Source: Limnohabitans sp.
GTDB lineage: Bacteria > Pseudomonadota > Gammaproteobacteria > Burkholderiales > Burkholderiaceae_C
Reading direction: 5' to 3'
Length of the DNA stretch: 64,000 bases
NCBI RefSeq assembly: GCF_030158565.1
Contig: NZ_JAOASQ010000038.1
Span: 62,001-126,000 of the forward strand
The position numbers were made by a program, and so were the translations under genes. Shown piece after piece: positions 53,233 through 63,384 of the stretch. Under the pieces are notes generated by a model. The model made no database searches, was not told the origin of the DNA, and saw only the letters and a list, made by a program, of their open reading frames with translations. How positions within the stretch are numbered: position 1 is the stretch's first letter; each line of letters starts with the position of its first letter.

Positions 53233-53445
53233 GCAAGGGGCCTGTGCGGCGCTGCCCGGGCTCAGAGGCGCTTCGCTTTGCCACATCGCCCGAACAGCGC
53301 CGCACAGGCCCCTTGCTCGATTACAGGCTTGATTTGCCCCTTGCCCACGCTGGTGGGTTGGGGTCAGGGGCTGGGGTGATGTGGCAAAGCGAAGCGCCTC
53401 TGAACCCCAGCCCCTGACCCCAACCCACCAGCCCACAAAGGGCAA
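53233..53445. repeat. Twin hairpin element with exactly complementary 26-nt loops
   Basis: Hairpin 1 has perfect 22-bp arms at 53233-53254 and 53295-53316, with a further CGGGC/GCCCG pair inside. Hairpin 2 has perfect 29-bp arms at 53349-53377 and 53404-53432, with an outer TTGCCC/GGGCAA pair. The loops, 53262-53287 (TCAGAGGCGCTTCGCTTTGC...) and 53378-53403, are exact reverse complements over all 26 nt. The element fills the 315-bp divergent gap between pcaF and the DUF1841 gene, which otherwise contains only promoter-like AT-rich sequence near 53160-53220. Confidence 0.9.
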
Positions 53446-53465
53446 CATGAAGGACAATCCACCCC

Positions 53466-53903
53466 ATGCTGATTCAACCTTCACAAGCCGATGTGCGGCG
53501 ATTTTTTTGTGGCGTTTACGCCAAGGCCAAAACAGCGGCTCCGCTGGAGCCGATGGAAATGCTGGTGAGCCAATGGATCGACGAGCACCCGGAATACCAC
53601 GCTGAACTGGCGGATGTGGACGCGGCGCTGGCCAGCATGCTCAAAGCAGACCCCAACAAGGAAAACCCGTTTTTGCATTTGTCCATGCACCTGTCGATCA
53701 GCGAGCAATGCAGCATCGATCAGCCACGAGGCATTCGCCAGGCGGTGGAGTTGCTGACGCACAAACTCAACTCACTGCACGACGCGCACCACCAAGCCAT
53801 GGAGTGCCTGGGCCGCATGGTCTATGAAAGCCAACGCGCCGGCCGCATGCCCGACGGCGCGGCCTACATCGACTGCGTGCAAAGGCACGCGACCAAGGAC
53901 TGA
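53466..53903 (+). CDS. DUF1841 family protein
   Basis: A 145-residue protein. MLIQPSQADVRRFFCGVYAK, ENPFLHLSMHLSISEQCSID and QPRGIRQAVELLTHKLNSLH match DUF1841, a conserved proteobacterial family of unknown function. It is acidic and soluble. AAGGAC stands about 14 nt before the ATG. It is convergent with mutT; the stops are four bases apart. Confidence 0.85.
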   Translation: MLIQPSQADVRRFFCGVYAKAKTAAPLEPMEMLVSQWIDEHPEYHAELADVDAALASMLKADPNKENPFLHLSMHLSISEQCSIDQPRGIRQAVELLTHKLNSLHDAHHQAMECLGRMVYESQRAGRMPDGAAYIDCVQRHATKD

Positions 53904-53907
53904 TGTT

Positions 53908-54375
53908 TCAACGGTGCGTGGCGCCGCTGAACTGGCGCTCTTCGGCCAACCAGGTCAAGACAGGTATGGTGCCGGGCAATACCGGTACCACGTCCACTGG
54001 CAGTTGCTGCCAAGCGTGCGTTTGCGCTTCGCGCATTTGCAAGTCACCCTGCCAGTCCCACACTTTGCAAAAGTGCAGCCGCACCAAGGCGTGCGGGTAG
54101 TCCACCATCTGGGTTTTCCAGATCGCGGCTTGGCCAATCACGATGCCCAGCTCTTCCTGCAGCTCACGGCGCAAGGCCTCTTCGACCGTTTCACCGGCCT
54201 CGAGCTTGCCACCCGGAAACTCCCAATAGCCCGCATAGACCTTGCCCTCGGGGCGCGAGGTCAACAAAAACTGGCCATCGGCTTGCATGAGCACGCCCAC
54301 CGCAACATCCACCACGGGGCGGTCGCTGCCGCCTTCGCGCTGGCGCTCGCCGTCGGCCACCAACAAGCTGCTCAT
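53908..54375 (-). CDS. mutT: MutT-type Nudix hydrolase (8-oxo-dGTP diphosphatase)
   Basis: A 155-residue protein. The Nudix box is GGKLEAGETVEEALRRELQE then ELGI, intact. DVAVGVLMQADGQFLLTSRP and YWEFPGGK are MutT-like. It sanitises oxidised nucleotides. Gene order secA-argJ-DUF815-mutT is a common Burkholderiales arrangement. The ATG overlaps the DUF815 stop by ATGA. Confidence 0.9.
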   Translation of the reverse strand: MSSLLVADGERQREGGSDRPVVDVAVGVLMQADGQFLLTSRPEGKVYAGYWEFPGGKLEAGETVEEALRRELQEELGIVIGQAAIWKTQMVDYPHALVRLHFCKVWDWQGDLQMREAQTHAWQQLPVDVVPVLPGTIPVLTWLAEERQFSGATHR

Positions 54376-55247
54376 GCGCTGACCTGACGGCCCATGTAGT
54401 CACGAGCAAACTGATACGCCACACGGCCGCTGCGTGAGCCGCGCTCCAGCGCCCACAGCAAGGCATCGGCACGGGCTGCTTCGATTTGGGCAGCAGTGGC
54501 ACCCAAGCTGCCCAGCCATTGCGCGGCGATGTGCAGGTACTCGTCTTGCGAGAAGGGGTAGAAACTGATCCACAAACCAAAGCGTTCGGACAGGGAAATT
54601 TTTTCTTCCACGCCTTCACCGGGATGCACTTCACCGTCATCGGTGTGTTTGTAGGTGAGGTTCTCGCTCATGTACTCGGGCAGCAAGTGGCGGCGGTTGC
54701 TGGTGGCGCAGATCAGCACATTGGGGGTGGACGCTGCCACCGTGCCGTCGAGGATGGACTTGAGCGCCTTGTAGCCAGGTTCGCCATCTTCAAAGCTCAA
54801 GTCATCGCAATAGACCATGAACTTTTCAGGACGCGAAGCAACCACTTCGATGATGTCGGGCAAGTCGGTCAGGTCGGCCTTGTCCACCTCGATCAGGCGC
54901 AAGCCTTGCGCTGCATACGAATTCAAACAAGCCTTGATGAGCGAGGATTTGCCGGTGCCACGCGCCCCGGTCAGCAGCACGTTGTTGGCCGGGCGGCCGT
55001 TGACGAACTGCTCGGTGTTGCGTTGCAGTTTTTCTTTTTGCTGGTCGATTTCCTTCAGGTCATCGAGCGTCATGGCCGCCACGTGGCGCACCGGCTCCAG
55101 CACGCCGTGACCGGACGAGCGCTTGCGGTAACGCCAGGCGATCGCTTGCGACCAGTCGGGTGCGGACAAGGGTTGGGGCAAGACCGATTCGATGCGGTCC
55201 ACCAGTTGGCTGACTTTGGCCAGCAGTTGTTCCAGCGTTTGGCTCAT
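54372..55247 (-). CDS. DUF815-family AAA+ ATPase
   Basis: A 291-residue ATPase: Walker [11 protein letters not shown] near residue 94 and Walker B-like [20 protein letters not shown], then [20 protein letters not shown] for sensor 1. The role of the family is not established. The ATG at 55247 overlaps the argJ stop; upstream in-frame sequence belongs to argJ in another frame. Confidence 0.88.
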   Translation of the reverse strand: MSQTLEQLLAKVSQLVDRIESVLPQPLSAPDWSQAIAWRYRKRSSGHGVLEPVRHVAAMTLDDLKEIDQQKEKLQRNTEQFVNGRPANNVLLTGARGTGKSSLIKACLNSYAAQGLRLIEVDKADLTDLPDIIEVVASRPEKFMVYCDDLSFEDGEPGYKALKSILDGTVAASTPNVLICATSNRRHLLPEYMSENLTYKHTDDGEVHPGEGVEEKISLSERFGLWISFYPFSQDEYLHIAAQWLGSLGATAAQIEAARADALLWALERGSRSGRVAYQFARDYMGRQVSA

Positions 55248-56473
55248 GAACGGTAATCCGCGTTGATGGTGACGTACTCGTGGCTCAAATCGCAGGTCCA
55301 GACGGTGTCGGTGGCGGTGCCGCGGCCCAGGCCCACACGCACGGTGATCTCGCTGCCCTTCATGACGCGCTGGCCGTCTTCCTCGCGGTACTCGGGGCGG
55401 CGACCGCCTTGCGAGACCACGTGCACATCGTCCAGGTGCAGCTCGATCAGGCCCTGGTCCAGATCGGTGATGCCGGCATAACCCACTGCCGCCAGAATGC
55501 GGCCCAGGTTGGGGTCGCTGGCAAAGAAGGCGGTTTTGACCAGGGGCGAATGCGCGATGGCATAGGCCACCAAACGGCACTCTTCGGCAGTGCGGCCGCC
55601 TTCGACCTGCACGGTGATGAATTTGGTGGCACCTTCGCCATCGCGCACGATGGCGTGGGCCAGTTGGCGTGCGACCTGCATCAGGCCCTTGAACAAAGCT
55701 TGACCGTCGGCGCTGTCCAGCGAAGTGATCTGCGCGTGAGCAGCCTGGTGGGTGGCGATCAGCATGAAGGAGTCGTTGGTCGAGGTGTCACCGTCGATGG
55801 TGATGCGGTTGAAAGACCCATCGGCCAAGGTCTTGACCAAAGCGGGCAGCAAGGCCGGATCGATGTTCGCATCGGTGGCCACAAAGCCCAGCATGGTCGC
55901 CATATTGGGGCGGATCATGCCCGCGCCTTTGCTGATGCCGGTGATGTTCACCGCCTTGCCACCGATGTTGACCTGCACGCTGGCCGCTTTGGGCTGGGTG
56001 TCGGTGGTCATGATGCCTTCGGCGGCTTGCGCCCAGTGGGCCGCTTGGGCGTTGGCCAATGCAGCTGGCAAACCGGCGACGATGCGGTCCACCGGCAGCG
56101 GCTCCATGATCACGCCGGTCGAAAACGGCAAGATCTGCGCAGGCGCGCATTGCAGCAAGCTGGCCAAAGCCTCGCAGGTCTGGCGCGCATGGGCCAGGCC
56201 CGGGGCACCCGTGCCCGCATTGGCGTTGCCGGTGTTGATCACCAAGGCGCGCACCGCACTGCCTTGCGCCAGATGCTCACGGCATACCTGCACGGGTGCT
56301 GCGCAATAGCGGTTGCTGGTGAACACCCCCGCCACACTGGCGCCTGCGTCCAGCAGCATGACGCTCAGGTCTTTGCGGTTGGCTTTGCGCACGCCGGCTT
56401 CGGCAATGCCCCAACGCACACCGGCAACGGCGTGCAATTGGGCGGGATCGATCTGGGGCAGATTCACGGGCAT
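55244..56473 (-). CDS. argJ: Bifunctional ornithine acetyltransferase/N-acetylglutamate synthase
   Basis: A 409-residue ArgJ. The self-cleavage site MATMLG places the nucleophile at T193; GAGMIRPN precedes it. [11 protein letters not shown] and DGDTSTNDS are conserved substrate-site segments. It recycles acetyl groups in arginine synthesis, moving them from acetylornithine to glutamate. It lies 80 nt downstream of secA, beyond a terminator hairpin. Confidence 0.95.
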   Translation of the reverse strand: MPVNLPQIDPAQLHAVAGVRWGIAEAGVRKANRKDLSVMLLDAGASVAGVFTSNRYCAAPVQVCREHLAQGSAVRALVINTGNANAGTGAPGLAHARQTCEALASLLQCAPAQILPFSTGVIMEPLPVDRIVAGLPAALANAQAAHWAQAAEGIMTTDTQPKAASVQVNIGGKAVNITGISKGAGMIRPNMATMLGFVATDANIDPALLPALVKTLADGSFNRITIDGDTSTNDSFMLIATHQAAHAQITSLDSADGQALFKGLMQVARQLAHAIVRDGEGATKFITVQVEGGRTAEECRLVAYAIAHSPLVKTAFFASDPNLGRILAAVGYAGITDLDQGLIELHLDDVHVVSQGGRRPEYREEDGQRVMKGSEITVRVGLGRGTATDTVWTCDLSHEYVTINADYRS

Positions 56474-56511
56474 GGTGATCTTTCAAAAATGGAGATGAAT
56501 TCAAAGTCCAC

Positions 56512-56537
56512 AAACAAAACGGGCCGAAGCCCGTTTT
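56512..56537 (-). terminator. Hairpin terminator after secA
   Basis: ACGGGC, loop, GCCCGT (56519-56534) followed on the minus strand by TTTTGTTTG. It lies in the 80-bp secA-argJ gap; on the plus strand only TTTTA follows. Confidence 0.75.
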
Positions 56538-56553
56538 ATCCGCTGAGACATGC

Positions 56554-59292
56554 TCAAGCCAACTTGCCGTGGCATTGCTTGTATTTTTTGCCACTGCCGC
56601 AAGGGCAAGGATCGTTGCGGCCCACCAGGCCCCAGTCCTGCTGACCGCCAGCGGCGACGGTTTGCGGCTCGCCCGACTCGTCGGGTGCGCTGTAGGTCAC
56701 GTTGCTGATGTGCTCGGCACGCTCTTCGATGTCGTGCGCAGCTTGCTCGATCTGCGCTTCGGACTCGATGCGCACCAACATCAAGGTGCGGGTGACTTCG
56801 TTTTTGACCGAGTCCAGCAATTGACCGAACAGCTCGAAGGCTTCGCGCTTGTATTCCTGCTTGGGTTGCTTTTGGGCATAGCCGCGCAGGTGGATGCCTT
56901 GGCGCAGGTAGTCCAGCGCACTCAGGTGTTCGCGCCAGTGGGTGTCGATGCTTTGCAGCAAGACCATGCGTTCAAACGGCGTGAAATTGACTGCGCCCAC
57001 TTGGTCGAGCTTGGCCTGGAACTGGGCATGGGCCGCAGCCACCACGGTCTCCAGAATCTCTTCGTCGGTGATGGCGTTGGAGGCCTGCACTTTTTCACGC
57101 AGGTTCAAAGGCAGTTGCCATTCATCGGCCAGTACTTTTTCAAGGGCTGCCAGGTCCCACTGCTCTTCCACCGTTTCGGCAGGCACGAATTGACGCACCA
57201 AGTCGGTGAAGCAGCCTTCACGCAGCGATGCGATCTGGCTTTCCATGTCTTGCGCATCCAGGATGTCGTTGCGCTGCTGATAGATCACCTTGCGCTGGTC
57301 GTTCGAGACATCGTCGTATTCGAGCAATTGCTTGCGGATGTCGAAGTTGCGCGACTCCACTTTGCGCTGGGCGCTTTCGATGCTGCGGGTCACGATGCCC
57401 GCCTCGATGGCTTCGCCCTCGGGCATCTTCAAGCGGTCCATGATGGCGCGCACGCGGTCGCCCGCAAAGATGCGCATCAGCGGATCGTCCAGACTCAAAT
57501 AAAAGCGCGATGAACCGGGGTCACCCTGGCGGCCCGAACGGCCACGCAGCTGGTTGTCAATGCGGCGTGACTCGTGGCGCTCGGTGGCGATGATGCGCAA
57601 GCCGCCGTTGGCTTTGACCTGCTCGTGGGTTTGTTTCCATTGTTCGCGCAAGGCGGCGACTTTGGCTTGGCGATCGGCTTCAGACAAGGACTCGTCGGCT
57701 TCGATGGCCTGCACGTCTTTTTCGATGTTGCCGCCCAGCACGATGTCTGTGCCGCGACCAGCCATGTTGGTGGCAATGGTGATCATGGCCGGACGACCGG
57801 CCTGCGCCACGATGTCGGCTTCACGGGCATGCTGCTTGGCGTTGAGCACCTGGTGCGGCAAGTTCGCTTGCGTGAGCAATTGCGAAATCAGCTCGGAGTT
57901 CTCGATCGAGGTGGTGCCTACCAGCACGGGCTGGCCGCGCTCATGGCATTCACGGATGTCGGCAATCGCAGCGGTGTAACGCTCTTCGGAAGTCTTGTAA
58001 ACGCGGTCGAGTTGGTCTTCGCGCTGGCTCTTGCGGTGGGGCGGGATCACCACGGTCTCCAGACCATATATTTCCTGGAACTCATAGGCCTCGGTGTCGG
58101 CCGTACCGGTCATGCCACCGATCTTGTTGTACAGGCGGAAGTAGTTCTGGAAGGTGATCGAGGCCATGGTCTGGTTCTCGGCCTGGATCTGCACGCCTTC
58201 CTTGGCTTCCACCGCCTGGTGCAGGCCATCGCTCCAGCGGCGGCCGCTCATCAGGCGACCCGTGAACTCGTCCACGATCACCACTTCGCCGTCTTGCACC
58301 ACATAGTGCTGGTCGCGGTGGTACAGGTGCTGCGCGCGCAGCGCGGCATTCAGGTGGTGCATCAAGGTGATGTTGGCCGGGTCGTACAGGCTCGCGCCTT
58401 CCGGGATCAAGCCCAGTTGGGCCAGCACGGCTTCGGCTTTTTCATGACCGTCTTCGGTCAAAAACACCTGATGTGATTTTTCGTCCACGGTGAAGTCGCC
58501 GGGTGTGATGATGCCCTCACCCGTGCGGGGATCGGCTTCGCCTTCCTGGCGCGTCAGCAGGGGGATGACCTGCTTCATCGCCAAATAGGTGGCGGTGTGG
58601 TCTTCGGCTTGCCCGCTGATGATCAGTGGCGTGCGGGCTTCGTCGATCAGGATCGAGTCCACCTCATCGATGATGGCGTAGTTCAGCGTGCGCTGCACAC
58701 GGTCTTGTGCTTCATAGACCATGTTGTCGCGCAGGTAATCGAAGCCGTATTCGTTGTTGGTGCCGTAGGTGATGTCCGAGTTGTAAGCGGCCTGCTTTTC
58801 CTCACGGGACATCTGAGCCAAGTTGATACCGACCGACAGCCCCAGAAAGTTGAACAGCTTGCCCATCCACTGCGCATCGCGGCTGGCCAGGTAATCGTTC
58901 ACCGTGACCACGTGCACGCCGCGGCCTGCCAAGGCGTTCAAATACGCAGGCAATGTCGATGTGAGCGTCTTGCCTTCACCGGTGCGCATCTCGGCGACCT
59001 TGCCGTTGTGCAAGGCGATACCGCCGACCAGTTGCACATCGAAATGCCGCATCTTCATGACGCGCTTGGAGCCTTCACGCACCACGGCGAAGGCTTCTGG
59101 CAGCAAAGCATCGAGCGTCTCGCCTGAGGCCACGCGCTGCTTGAAGCTTTCGGTCTTGGCGCGCAATGCGTCGTCGCTCAAGCCTTCCAGACCGGCTTCC
59201 AGGGCATTGATGCGCTCCACCGTTTTGCGGTATTGCTTGAGCAGACGATCGTTGCGGCTGCCGAAAATTTTGGTGAGGAATGGGATGGCCAT
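56554..59292 (-). CDS. secA: Preprotein translocase ATPase SecA
   Basis: A 912-residue SecA of normal length. [20 protein letters not shown] is Walker [40 protein letters not shown] and [20 protein letters not shown] are DEAD-motor motifs, with [20 protein letters not shown]. The C-terminal zinc site is [14 protein letters not shown]. It drives Sec-dependent export. The ATG at 59292 starts [16 protein letters not shown]; an in-frame start five codons upstream is less typical. Confidence 0.97.
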   Translation of the reverse strand: MAIPFLTKIFGSRNDRLLKQYRKTVERINALEAGLEGLSDDALRAKTESFKQRVASGETLDALLPEAFAVVREGSKRVMKMRHFDVQLVGGIALHNGKVAEMRTGEGKTLTSTLPAYLNALAGRGVHVVTVNDYLASRDAQWMGKLFNFLGLSVGINLAQMSREEKQAAYNSDITYGTNNEYGFDYLRDNMVYEAQDRVQRTLNYAIIDEVDSILIDEARTPLIISGQAEDHTATYLAMKQVIPLLTRQEGEADPRTGEGIITPGDFTVDEKSHQVFLTEDGHEKAEAVLAQLGLIPEGASLYDPANITLMHHLNAALRAQHLYHRDQHYVVQDGEVVIVDEFTGRLMSGRRWSDGLHQAVEAKEGVQIQAENQTMASITFQNYFRLYNKIGGMTGTADTEAYEFQEIYGLETVVIPPHRKSQREDQLDRVYKTSEERYTAAIADIRECHERGQPVLVGTTSIENSELISQLLTQANLPHQVLNAKQHAREADIVAQAGRPAMITIATNMAGRGTDIVLGGNIEKDVQAIEADESLSEADRQAKVAALREQWKQTHEQVKANGGLRIIATERHESRRIDNQLRGRSGRQGDPGSSRFYLSLDDPLMRIFAGDRVRAIMDRLKMPEGEAIEAGIVTRSIESAQRKVESRNFDIRKQLLEYDDVSNDQRKVIYQQRNDILDAQDMESQIASLREGCFTDLVRQFVPAETVEEQWDLAALEKVLADEWQLPLNLREKVQASNAITDEEILETVVAAAHAQFQAKLDQVGAVNFTPFERMVLLQSIDTHWREHLSALDYLRQGIHLRGYAQKQPKQEYKREAFELFGQLLDSVKNEVTRTLMLVRIESEAQIEQAAHDIEERAEHISNVTYSAPDESGEPQTVAAGGQQDWGLVGRNDPCPCGSGKKYKQCHGKLA

Positions 59293-59515
59293 GTTTGCGA
59301 GATCCACCTACAGCCATAAGCCGAGGAACAGACCGTCTATCCTGTCAAGTTAAAAGGTTCATTTGAAGCCGGGGCCACAGAAAACAAGTCCTGCACGACC
59401 CCGACCTGGCCCTGTCAGACCAAAGGATCATTTTAGCCTCTGACGGTGACCGTTCTGGGCTGGATCCATGCCTGCGCGGTGATGCTGCGTGATAATGCTT
59501 TGGCCTCGGTTCAAC

Positions 59516-59824
59516 ATGCAAAGACGCCACCACCCCATCCCCCTGCAACAAGCCGTGCAAGAGTCACCCACTTTTGCACTGCTGGCCAGCCGCGTGCGCG
59601 AATCATCCGAGCGCCTTCAGGCCATTCGCAGCCTGCTGCCTGCCCCTTTGCGCGCCAGTATTCAAGCCGGGCCGATCGAAGAGGGCTCCTGGTGCTTGCT
59701 GGTCAGCTCCAACGCCGTTGCGGCCAAATTGCGTCAGATGACCCCCGCACTGCAAGCTCATCTGAACCAAAAAGGTCTGCAAGTGACGGCCATCCGCATC
59801 AAGGTTCAAAACCAGCGTCTTTGA
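59516..59824 (+). CDS. DciA-like (DUF721) protein
   Basis: A 102-residue protein. VRESSERLQAIRSLLPAPLR and EGSWCLLVSSNAVAAKLRQM suit the DUF721/DciA family, which loads the replicative helicase in bacteria lacking DnaC. The match is partial and the protein is short. It diverges from secA across 223 bp, an arrangement seen in other betaproteobacteria. A terminator follows at 59839. Confidence 0.65.
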   Translation: MQRRHHPIPLQQAVQESPTFALLASRVRESSERLQAIRSLLPAPLRASIQAGPIEEGSWCLLVSSNAVAAKLRQMTPALQAHLNQKGLQVTAIRIKVQNQRL

Positions 59825-59838
59825 GGGTCGAGACCCAA

Positions 59839-59875
59839 GAAAAAAGCCCCTGATCTTGCGATCAGGGGCTTTTTA
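59839..59875. terminator. Strong bidirectional terminator
   Basis: AAAAAAGCCCCTGATC, loop TTGC, GATCAGGGGCTTTTT: a 15- to 16-bp stem with A and T runs. It ends the DUF721 gene on the plus strand and tRNA-Thr on the minus strand. Confidence 0.93.
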
Positions 59876-59879
59876 ATTT

Positions 59880-59955
59880 TGGTGCCGCTTGTCGGATTCG
59901 AACTGACGACCTACCGCTTACAAGGCGGGTGCTCTACCAACTGAGCTAAAGCGGC
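59880..59955 (-). tRNA. tRNA-Thr (anticodon TGT), CCA encoded
   Basis: The minus strand folds as a cloverleaf: acceptor GCCGCTT/AAGCGGC, D-loop AGCTCAGTTGGTAGAGC, anticodon loop CTTGTAA with TGT, T-loop GTTCGAATC, discriminator A and a genomic CCA (59880-59882). It reads ACA codons. Confidence 0.97.
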
Positions 59956-60011
59956 ACGGGCTAGATTTTAACGCGCTAAGCACAGCACTTTGGCCGAGCA
60001 CGCGTAATTTT

Positions 60012-60452
60012 TTACTTTATTCGCGTCAACGCGGGACGCCCCGAAACCGGCGGCGGCGTGGGTTCACCATCGCCCTCATCGGCGCTTGATTTGTCCACGG
60101 CCGCTAAGTTGGCCGGCACCGACTCTTCGTCGCTGACCGGAAACGCCATGCCTTGACCGTTCTCGCGGGCATAGATGGCCATGACACGGTGGATGGGCAC
60201 CATGATGTCGCGCGGCTTGCCGCCAAAGCGGGCCTTGAATTCAATGAACTCATTGCCCAGCTTGAGCGAACTGGTGGCGTCCATGCTCACATTCAGGACG
60301 ATCTCGCCGCCTTGCACATATTCACGCGGCACCTGCACCGAGCCATCGACCTTGACCGCCACATAGGGCGTGAAGCCGTTCTCGGTACACCACTCATACA
60401 AGGCCCGAATCAGGTACGGGCGGGTCGATGGCAGTTCGGTGTCGCTGAACAT
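60012..60452 (-). CDS. sspB: ClpXP specificity-enhancing factor SspB
   Basis: A 146-residue protein: STRPYLIRALYEWCTENGFT and VQGGEIVLNVSMDATSSLKL form the substrate-binding barrel, and the tail ends RPALTRIK, the ClpX-binding motif. It delivers ssrA-tagged proteins to ClpXP. The ATG at 60452 is preceded by GTGAGGACC; a TTG six codons upstream is unlikely. Downstream of sspA with an 18-nt gap. Confidence 0.93.
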   Translation of the reverse strand: MFSDTELPSTRPYLIRALYEWCTENGFTPYVAVKVDGSVQVPREYVQGGEIVLNVSMDATSSLKLGNEFIEFKARFGGKPRDIMVPIHRVMAIYARENGQGMAFPVSDEESVPANLAAVDKSSADEGDGEPTPPPVSGRPALTRIK

Positions 60453-60470
60453 GTCGGTCCTCACAGGCAA

Positions 60471-61082
60471 TTACTTGCGCATGACTTTCTCGGAAGGGGT
60501 CAATGCTTCGATGTAGGCAGGGCGCGAGAAGATGCGCTCGGCGTACTTGAGCAAAGGTGCGGCATTCTTGCTCAGCTCGATGCCGTAGTAGTCCAGACGC
60601 CAGAGCAGCGGCGCGATCGCCACGTCCAGCATCGAGAAGTTGTCACCCAGCATGAACTTATTCTTCAGGAACACGGGAGCCAACTGGGTCAGGCGGTCAC
60701 GGATGTGGGCGCGTGCCTTCTCCAGTGCCTTGTCGTTGCCCTTGAGGGTGCGGTTTTCCAGCGTGACGACGTGGGCAAACAGTTCTTTCTCAAAGTTGAG
60801 CAGGAACAAGCGCACGCGTGCACGGTCGACTGGGTCACCGGGCATCAACTGAGGGTGTGGAAAACGCTCGTCGATGTACTCGTTGATGATGTTCGATTCG
60901 TACAGAATCAGATCGCGCTCGACCAGGATGGGCACCTGACCGTAGGGGTTCATCACATTGATGTCTTCGGGCTTGTTGTAGAGGTCCACATCACGGATCT
61001 CGAAGTCCATCCCTTTTTCAAACAACACAAAGCGGCAGCGGTGTGAAAAAGGGCAAGTGGTTCCGGAATAAAGCACCATCAT
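60471..61082 (-). CDS. sspA: Stringent starvation protein A (GST fold)
   Basis: A 203-residue protein: MVLYSGTTCPFSHRCRFVLF and GQVPILVERDLILYESNIIN mark the thioredoxin-like N-domain, followed by an all-helical C-domain. SspA binds RNA polymerase and modulates transcription in starvation. It lies between petC and sspB on the same strand. Confidence 0.93.
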   Translation of the reverse strand: MMVLYSGTTCPFSHRCRFVLFEKGMDFEIRDVDLYNKPEDINVMNPYGQVPILVERDLILYESNIINEYIDERFPHPQLMPGDPVDRARVRLFLLNFEKELFAHVVTLENRTLKGNDKALEKARAHIRDRLTQLAPVFLKNKFMLGDNFSMLDVAIAPLLWRLDYYGIELSKNAAPLLKYAERIFSRPAYIEALTPSEKVMRK

Positions 61083-61099
61083 GGCGGGAGGCTCCTCAA

Positions 61100-61139
61100 A
61101 AAATCAAAAAGAGTGGGAGGCCACAAAGGCCCACCACTC
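61100..61139 (-). terminator. Terminator after the cytochrome bc1 operon
   Basis: On the minus strand GAGTGGTGGGCC pairs, with two mismatches, with GGCCTCCCACTC (plus-strand arms 61111-61122 and 61128-61139), followed by TTTTTGATTTTTT. A second short hairpin, ACCCGG/CCGGGT, precedes it at 61145-61164. Confidence 0.75.
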
Positions 61140-61175
61140 CACAAGACCCGGCTCAAAGACCGGGTGGAAGATCAA

Positions 61176-61943
61176 TTACTTGATGTCTTTCCAATAAGCG
61201 GCATTCAAGCGCCAGGCGATGAATGTGAAACATGCCAGGAACAGCAAGACCCACACGCCAATGCGCACGCGGCTGTTTTGTGCAGGCTCGGCCATCCACT
61301 GCATGTAGCTGACCAGGTCACCCACGGCAGTATCGTACTGCTGAGGTGTCATGGTGCCGGGCTTGACTTGTTTCCAGCCTTTGAAGATTTGCACGGCATG
61401 GCCATGTTCTTCACGCTCTTCGTAGACGGGCTGGCGCTCGCCTTGCAGTTCCCACAAAACGTTGGGCATGCCCACGTTCGGGAAGGCCAGGTTGTTCCAG
61501 CCGGTGGGCTTGCTTGCATCGCGGTGGTAGCTGCGCAGGTAGGTGTAGAGGTAATCTGCACCGGTGCCGCCATGACCGGAACGCGAACGTGCCATCAAGG
61601 TCAAGTCAGGTGGATTCTTGCCGAACCACTCCTTGGCTTGCAGCGGATCGATCGCTGCCTTCATGGTGTCGCCCACCTTGGTGGAAGCGAACAAGAAGTT
61701 GTCCTTGATCTGCTGCTCGGTCAAACCGATGTCTTTCAAGCGGTTGTAACGCATGAAAGCAGCTGAGTGGCAGTTCAGGCAATAGTTGACGAACAACTTG
61801 GCGCCGTTTTGCAAAGCAGCCAGGTCATTGGTCTTGGAGGGGGCCTTGTCCCAGGCGATGGTGTCGCCACCGGAAGCCTGTGCGCCTGTCACCAATCCGA
61901 GGGCCATCACAAAGCCCAACGCGAGTTTCTTGAGGTTTTTCAT
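61176..61943 (-). CDS. petC: Ubiquinol-cytochrome c reductase, cytochrome c1
   Basis: A 255-residue protein with signal peptide (LALGFVMALGLVTGAQA). The heme site CLNCH is at residues 55-59, and the Met ligand region is near the conserved NVGMPNVLWELQ. A C-terminal membrane anchor (VWVLLFLACFTFIAWRL) follows. It passes electrons from the Rieske protein to soluble cytochrome c. Third gene of petABC. Confidence 0.96.
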   Translation of the reverse strand: MKNLKKLALGFVMALGLVTGAQASGGDTIAWDKAPSKTNDLAALQNGAKLFVNYCLNCHSAAFMRYNRLKDIGLTEQQIKDNFLFASTKVGDTMKAAIDPLQAKEWFGKNPPDLTLMARSRSGHGGTGADYLYTYLRSYHRDASKPTGWNNLAFPNVGMPNVLWELQGERQPVYEEREEHGHAVQIFKGWKQVKPGTMTPQQYDTAVGDLVSYMQWMAEPAQNSRVRIGVWVLLFLACFTFIAWRLNAAYWKDIK

Positions 61944-61963
61944 GTTCTTGAATCTCCGTGATC

Positions 61964-63373
61964 TCAGTGAGGCGTGAAGGTCACGCGGTCAGGAACGGGC
62001 TTGGGCGTACCCAGCTTGCTCCACCAAGGCATCAACAGGAAGAAGCCGAAATAAAACAAGGAACCGACTTGAGAGACACGCTCACCAATAGGCGATGGAG
62101 GCTGCACACCCAAGTAGCCCAGGATCAGGAAGTTGACCACGAACACGGCATACAGGTATTTGTGCCAGTCAGGACGGTAGCGGATCGACTTGACGGGGCT
62201 GTTGTCCAGCCATGGCAAGAAGAACAGGATGACAACAGCGCCACCCATGACGACCACACCCCAGAACTTGGCATCGATGGCCAGCATCATGGCGGAAACC
62301 ACCACAGCAGCACCGATCACAGCGCCCTTGAGCAACTGAGGCAGTTTGCCTTTGGCCACAGCCAGGACAGCACCGATGACCACGCAAGCGATCAAGGCAT
62401 ACATCATCTCGCTGGTGATGGCACGCAGCATGGAGTAGAACGGCGTGAAGTACCACACAGGTGCAATGTGCAAAGGCGTGGTCAGTGGATCGGCCGGGAT
62501 GAAGTTGTTGTACTCAAGGAAGTAACCACCGAACTCAGGCGCGAAAAACACAATCGCGGTGAACACCATCAGGAACAGGCTCACTGCAAAGATATCGTGC
62601 ACTGTGTAGTAAGGATGGAAAGGGATGCCGTCCAGTGGGTGACCTTGGGCATCTTTGGGGGCGTTGGGGCCCTTGATTTCAACGCCGTCCGGGTTGTTGG
62701 AGCCGACTTCGTGCAGCGCAATGATGTGCGCCACCACCAGACCCAGCAAGACCAAAGGCACAGCGATCACGTGGAAGCTGAAGAAGCGGTTCAAGGTGGC
62801 GTCGCCCACCACGAAGTCACCACGGATCAGCAAAGCCAGATCAGGACCGATGAAAGGAATGGCCGAGAACAGGTTCACGATCACCTGGGCGCCCCAGTAG
62901 GACATCTGGCCCCATGGCAGCAGGTAGCCCATGAAGGCTTCGGCCATCAGGCACAGGAAAATCGCACAACCGAAGATCCAGACCAGCTCGCGCGGCTTGC
63001 GGTAGCTGCCGTACATCAGGCCACGGAACATGTGCAGGTACACCACCACAAAGAAAGCTGAAGCGCCTGTGGAGTGCATGTAGCGGATCAACCAGCCCCA
63101 AGGCACATCGCGCATGATGTATTCGACAGAGGCAAAAGCCACAGCCGCATCAGGCTTGTAATGCATGACCAGGAAAATCCCGGTGACGATCTGGATGACC
63201 AACACCAACAAGGACAAAGAGCCAAACATGTACCAGAAGTTGAAGTTCTTCGGTGCGTAATATTCGCTCAAATGCTCTTTGTAGAGCTTGGAAGCGGGGA
63301 AGCGGTTGTCCACCCAGTTCAGCAGTTTTTCGCCAGCAGGCGCGTTGGGGGAAATTTCTTTGAATTCAGCCAT
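61964..63373 (-). CDS. petB: Ubiquinol-cytochrome c reductase, cytochrome b
   Basis: About 469 residues, eight or more TM helices. The heme b ligand His occur in RYMHSTGASAFFVVVYLHMF and FFSFHVIAVPLVLLGLVVAH; GYLLPWGQMSYWGAQVI and the Qo-site PEF-type EFGGYF region are present. Start 63373 has GGAGAACGAC ahead; another ATG four codons upstream (63385) overlaps the petA stop as TGATG and may be used instead. Confidence 0.96.
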   Translation of the reverse strand: MAEFKEISPNAPAGEKLLNWVDNRFPASKLYKEHLSEYYAPKNFNFWYMFGSLSLLVLVIQIVTGIFLVMHYKPDAAVAFASVEYIMRDVPWGWLIRYMHSTGASAFFVVVYLHMFRGLMYGSYRKPRELVWIFGCAIFLCLMAEAFMGYLLPWGQMSYWGAQVIVNLFSAIPFIGPDLALLIRGDFVVGDATLNRFFSFHVIAVPLVLLGLVVAHIIALHEVGSNNPDGVEIKGPNAPKDAQGHPLDGIPFHPYYTVHDIFAVSLFLMVFTAIVFFAPEFGGYFLEYNNFIPADPLTTPLHIAPVWYFTPFYSMLRAITSEMMYALIACVVIGAVLAVAKGKLPQLLKGAVIGAAVVVSAMMLAIDAKFWGVVVMGGAVVILFFLPWLDNSPVKSIRYRPDWHKYLYAVFVVNFLILGYLGVQPPSPIGERVSQVGSLFYFGFFLLMPWWSKLGTPKPVPDRVTFTPH

Positions 63374-63384
63374 GTCGTTCTCCA

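Noticed and set aside
53233..53445. Insertion sequence or MITE with terminal inverted repeats
   Set aside because: No transposase, no flanking target-site duplication that I can see, and two separate hairpins rather than one element with terminal repeats. Left as an unclassified structure.
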